Origin: Kuschelorhynchus macadamiae
Taxonomy: Eukaryota; Arthropoda; Insecta; Coleoptera; Curculionidae
Direction: 5' to 3'
NCBI GenBank assembly: GCA_030620095.1
Contig: JAUTXW010000139.1
Coordinates: 536,501-600,500, forward strand
DNA length: 64,000 nucleotides
The position numbers and the translations under genes were made by a program. The notes under the pieces are model-generated. The model was not told where the DNA came from. It did no database searches and saw only the letters and a list, made by a program, of their open reading frames with translations. Shown here one piece after another: positions 58,821-64,000 of this stretch; within the stretch, counting starts at the first letter, position 1; each line of letters begins with the position of its first letter.

Positions 58821-61800
58821 TTTAACTCAATCAGATTGTGTTTAGCTACCAAGGAAAATAATAAAAAATTAACCTTGTTTACAGGGCCTAGAGTTATTGG
58901 AATACTCCACATAACATTGTTTAGTTAATGCGACTAAATACAATTAAAATAATATTACGACGCTATTGTCTAACAAATCTCACAAAATTAAAAATTTCAC
59001 ATAATCTTTAAAACAAAGCACGTTAACTAGACGAGCGGAGACCGCTTTGGAATTTTACACAGCTTGTTAACTCAAATAAATCGATGGCCAAAATTATACC
59101 GTATTTTTTTAATTAAACACTTTTTCTCATGAAAAAAATCCTGTTAGGCAATGATATCTGAAACTAGGCAACGTAGAAACATGAGATTTAATCGCTGATA
59201 AAACGAGATATAACTAAAGTTGTTTTGATTAAAGCCTAGTAATTAAAAATAATAAATTATTCCTAATTGGCACGTGTGATTGGAAACTTTTATCATGTAA
59301 CAAAATATTATAAGAATTTAATTTTACTTTTTTTGAATGTTGAAGGCAGGGTTCTTGTCAATTTTTTCCAGGTGTCTTTAAAAATTTTTTATCATAGTCA
59401 GGTTATTTGCAATTAGCACGGAAAGATACACTTATTAAATCTATATACGTACAGGAAGTTATGCAAAAAAATGTTATCTCCAATGCTTATTTGCTTTTTC
59501 TGACAACAGATTTAGAACATCAGTAAAAAACTAAAACTATTTTATACACCTTTTTCTTTTCTTTAACTGCTGTAATGTATCAAAAAAAACTCAATTCGTA
59601 ATATGTATGTCTATGTTCAAGTAGACTATCAATGACTAATTGTTAAATGTGTTATTATTAGAGGTTAGTAAATAAGCTAATTAAGCAACTTACGTGTCAT
59701 AGAGTGACTGTTTACAACAAGATGTAGCTCTCGTGCATAGTGTGTTATTTAGGTATAATAAGCAACTCAATAAAAAAAAATTATGGTCTAAGAAAAACAA
59801 TTGCAGCATAAAATAGGCATATGACGGTAGGCGTTGTAGCTCTGTCATGTAGGCTTTTTAATGCTACAAGAATTTAGGTTTCAATTACAATGGGTAAGTT
59901 ACAAGAACAAGCCTGAGTCATTTAAATCACGGTTCAAATGAATTTAGTTCGGAATTATACATGTTTGAAAAATAGTTTTTCGTTATTAAATGCATGTTGT
60001 TGACTTGACTAAGGCTAAGGCATTTGTATGTGAAGAGTGTTGTCTGAATATCAGTTCTGATGTTGTTTGTAGCTTAGTAAAAGTAAATCTCTTAATATAT
60101 CTTATTCTTAAATACAGTTATCAGAGATGATAGATACACAGTGAAGAATTTAAAAATAAAACAAAAACTAATAAACTCGTGAGGGTAATTACTGATATTT
60201 TTTAGATTCCTACACAGCAGTAAGTATATTTTATAAGTAACTGATGGCAGTAGTAAATTTCCTAAGGCTGGTTAGTTTAAATCTGTAGTGTCCTGTTTAA
60301 ACGATAAAACTGCACACAGCTAACCGGTAAGCTATGTGGTAGTTTACGTGATTTAGAATCTAGGGTTGTTAAAGGGTTTATACATTCTATCTATACGTTC
60401 TTAGTTATCTACACTATTTATTGCCTTAAGATAAACACAAAGTCTTTAATTTAGATTCTGAATATTTTAAGTCAGTTTTTGGCATAGATTCTTTGTACAC
60501 AATTATACCTACTATTTCTTCAATTTTCGTAATTTCCGACAATTGGCTAGTAATTCGTGGGTTTTAGGGTTCCTCTAATTTTGAACAAAACTCACTAACT
60601 TTAGAAATCTAGCAATTGACTAATTCTTTGAAGTCAAATGAATTTTGCTCTAAAAATAAAAGACGTTCAACCGGACGGTTTATTAAATACCAACACTCGT
60701 TTTTCAGAACAGTTTTACCATTTAGTCATAAATCCGCAAATAAAGGTGTACAAATTCTGATGTCATCTAATATTCGCCCTATTAATTAATAACACTGGCC
60801 GACAAGATTTTTCTAACACAAACCAGCTCATTATTTTCACAATGGAAATACCCTCCCAATAATAAAAAAAATATTCGGAAAGCCCTAATACGTACCATTT
60901 TTAATAGCCTAATTTATATTTATATTTATAAACTTAAAGATTAAATACATAAAAAATATATAGTATTGGCAAAGGATTTCTCTGATTTCTCAAAGCCCCT
61001 CATTTTCCTATTTTAATGTTCTCAATGTTGGTGGTCTGCTAGGAAGTGCAGTTGTAATGAATTCAGTTTTAATTATTTTTCCATATGAACTTCTAAATGA
61101 TTAAGCATATGCTACTATTCTATTAACATAACTTTCCTTGTAAAATCGCCAAGATTCCTAAGTATTCTTATTTGGTAGGCCATAAAGTGTTTTTAGGAGT
61201 TTTTAACCATGTTATTAATTTTTAAAGCTTTTGTAATTTTCTATTTTGCATGTAAATCACTTCCAATTAGCTGCATAGTTAAAAACAAATTTAGTATCAA
61301 ATATCTAATCACCAAATAATTATCTTGCATACATTTATTATTGATAATAATACTATATGAAATAGAATAATTGAAGCATCGAAATAAACTAGTTTAATCC
61401 TAAATCTTAATAAACATGCTATTGATCATAAAATGTGATCAAGTTCGCTAAAATCCACTAAAACGAACTTACGAAGATTACGATTGGATGCAACATATAA
61501 CTTCAATCTTGTGTTTCAAGTGGTTTGGATTGAATTAAAGCAGCTGGAACTACTTAAATTGTGTTCGATAAACACGACATTCGATTTGGAATGACTGATG
61601 AGAGAAAGATAACTAACAGCTAATCAGTTAAAATGTGTAAAATAGCGGATAATGTAATAATCCTTCTCAAGTTATGTTCCTTCGTTACTACTAAATTTTT
61701 ACTTCATAAATGAAATAATAACGCAGCTGATGAAGGAAAATTCCGATAGAAATATTATGGTTTGGTTTGCAATATGCAGGTCTCCATGAAAATTAGATCA

Positions 61801-63595
61801 CTGAATCAAAGGAAAAGCTTAACGAAAAACTCGGAATTGACCAAAATAATTCTAGCCGGTTGGTACACAAATAGTCATTTACGCAAATTATGATAATCTA
61901 GTAGTATTTTAAGAAACATATAATTCTAGTTCTGGTTATATTATTGTTCTAAATAAAGTCTCTACCCAGTAGTGTAGGAATAAACAAAATATTTTTGCCG
62001 CATTCTCTCAGTGGATATAAGTTCTAGAGAAGTTAAGGTTTAATAATTTCATGTTGTATTGTCTACTTTGTTCGGACTGCAAAACTGCAAAATATGTAAT
62101 TTGCTGTCTAAAGGTTAATGAAATAGCAATGACTAGTCTTATTTATCAGATTGTCACCCCAACTTGAAACTCATAAACATAAAAACTAAGAATTGCGCTT
62201 ATGTATCATAGGAAAAATCCAGTACTGCGTAAACCAACAGATTCAAGAGCCATTTTGACTTTTCTTTGATAAGGGCCCTTAAGACTCATACAGTCCTTAT
62301 TTTTGCACAGTTAATGTTTCTGAACTTGTACAAAAATTAACAACACTAAAAACTCACAAGAATTACAAAAAACAATGTGTCTGCGTGTTTGCAAAATCGC
62401 TTTGTTTTCATTACTACAATACAAGGATATCGATATAATTTGCGCACGATGCAACTGAGATATATAAAGCGTGGTTATTACTTTTTCAGCAGCGGCGATA
62501 TTCAAGCTGAAACACTTATCTGAAATAAATTTAATGACTCGAAAACAGCTCATAAGTTTGAAAAACTGTTTAACAACTGACGCACTCTATCGATCAAATG
62601 GTTGAACTTAAAATAAAATTATTTGAATTTCCCCATCTTAGCTTTTTAACTAATAGTTCTAGCAGCAACGTTAAATTTTGACACTGGTGCCTGCGTTCGG
62701 TTTGAATGAAAGTATCAAATTTTGACATTGAGGAGGCCGACAGAGGGTAAATGTATCATATTGACAATTTTAAGACTGTTGAATCTAGGAATAGAAACTA
62801 TAACATAAAACGAGTTTGGCCCGTTCCATTGATTTAAAATATTAATATTGTACGGTGTGTTGCATTTAAAAAATTTGTATGGCGTCAAAACTTTTACGCA
62901 GATGTCACCATTAAATCGTTTTTACCAAAAAAGGCGAATATATTAATATGACGGGTAATACAACAATTTTCGAGTAAATTAATTCATTCTAGTTGAATGC
63001 CTAAAAATTAGAAAATAAACATAAAAGGTAAAATGGTAAAGCCTCAGAAGAACCCCACCCTCACTGATCAAAGATACAAGTACATACTTAATAAAACTTA
63101 CATAAAATCGAAACTTTAAAAAGTTTAGATATTTTCTTAAAAGCCCTGAGGCATACGACGCCATTACACTTGAAATAAAGCCTAAAACTTTTGAGAAAAT
63201 ATTCTAATATCTAAACGTTCTGTTTTTATGAATGTTTTATTATTCTTTACTATTTAGTTCAATAGTTTATCAATAAAAGCTTGTTTTTAAAATGATTTTT
63301 TACGTTCATCTTGTTTTATATTCTTTTCTTAACCGTTTTATATTCCGTATTTATTAAAAAATAAAGAAATATTATTATTATTTCCTCGACTTGTTGTGTC
63401 ACAGTATTCCTGTGGTTGTATTTTATACTGACGGGATTATACCAAGTCAGTACAAAAAAAAAATTAAAAAAACAAAAAAAGGAAATGGAAAAAAAAACAA
63501 CTATTGTATATTAAGAAATGATCTGAATGATGCCACATGTTTTCAAAACGATCGATTTTTGGATGTTCCTATGAATGTCTGTATTAAGTCCTAAT
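58821..63595. other. Long AT-rich spacer
   Basis: No gene recognised. At 61727-61750 CTGATGAAGG, AA, then a TTCC complement resembles a worn hammerhead left half and stem II. The frames at 62311-62553, 62979-63164 and 63391-63594 have no recognised motif. Confidence 0.5.
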
Positions 63596-63596
63596 T

Positions 63597-64000
63597 GAGC
63601 CAAATGCGGTGTACATTTTGTTGGGCTGAGACAATGATGACTCTTTCCTGTTTCGACAGCCTTTTTACTTCCATTGCCATGTCAATTAAATAAGTGATCT
63701 TCTTTTTTTTTGGATTTTAAGGTGATATCGGGTCTGTTCGCGGGGACTGTTTTATCTGTGTGGACGTCAATGTCCCAGTAGAGCTTGTAGTTTTCTTATT
63801 CAAGTATGGATGTTGGTGCATAATGGTAGTAAAGGTCTGTATTCTCTATTACTTTGTATGTTGTGGCTCATGCTTGATGAACGACCTTTGCTGCTGAGTT
63901 GTGTCTCGCGGTGTATTCAGTTCCGGCCATTATTCTACATCCACTCGTTATGTGATCGATCGTTTCTCTCTGCTGGTGACATCTCCTGCACCTATCGTCT
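63597..64000 (-). pseudogene. 3' part of a non-LTR retrotransposon ORF, running off the window
   Basis: On the minus strand, from the window edge inward, are RCHQQRETIDHITSGC, then MAGTEYTARHNSAAKVVHQA, then YYHYAPTSILE, ENYKLYWDIDVHTDKTV, ANRPDITLKSK and TYLIDMAM. This succession (a Cys/His-bearing ETIDHIxxGC box, AGTEYxxRHNxxxxxxHQ, NYKLYWDxxxxTDKTxxxNRPDI and YLIDxA) is the C-terminal signature of a LINE family common in invertebrates. Two stops and a frame change make it dead. The RT core lies beyond the right edge of the window. Confidence 0.7.

Overview
The window looks like AT-rich insect nuclear DNA from a large, transposon-rich genome. I infer a beetle-like or similar arthropod from the element families, not from any host gene. 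I recognise no host protein-coding exon, tRNA or rRNA. Almost every coding-like stretch is a mobile element, intact or decayed, set in long AT-rich spacers that look like gene desert or intron.

Layout. 0-10 kb: spacer, a fragment of a transposon-associated domain (about 2.15 kb), a decayed mariner-like element with long terminal inverted repeats (TIRs) (3.5-5.45 kb) and a LINE reverse transcriptase (RT) relic (9.6-10.3 kb). 10.7-12.1 kb: TA microsatellites interleaved with hammerhead-like Penelope relics, then a second LINE relic on the minus strand. 13.6-17.4 kb: a fragment of a dispersed tandem repeat, then an unidentified GC-richer block. 18.49-25.16 kb: a young Penelope-like (PLE) insertion of three units, one inverted and two head-to-tail, bounded by a 12-bp target duplication, with RT and GIY-YIG endonuclease domains and three hammerhead-ribozyme motifs. 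27.9-29.5 kb: more TA microsatellites with a hammerhead-like relic. 31.6-32.9 kb: a dead relative of the 52-kb mariner. 34.07-35.09 kb: a candidate non-autonomous hAT element carrying dense TATCGATA arrays, the recognition sequence of DREF, itself a hAT-derived protein. 39.2-40.5 and 47.3-48.5 kb: two copies of a repeat built from units of about 136 bp. 41.8-43.9 kb: an older inverted PLE pair. 46.41-47.17 kb: a fold-back MITE. 52.06-57.76 kb: a pogo-like transposon with an intact 753-residue transposase and GTGAACCA subterminal repeats, into whose 3' flank a mariner-type element with 495-bp TIRs has inserted. The far right end enters a LINE 3' relic.

How the parts relate. The PLE cluster appears to be one integration event: the TSD flanks all three units and the two inverted arms are the same length. 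Each unit has its own single-base frameshift. The pogo and mariner elements are nested, so the pogo insertion is older. Both sit in 8-bp palindromes centred on the duplicated TA. The most unusual signal is the TATCGATA-studded hAT candidate, which would link the DREF binding motif to a transposon's subterminal repeats.
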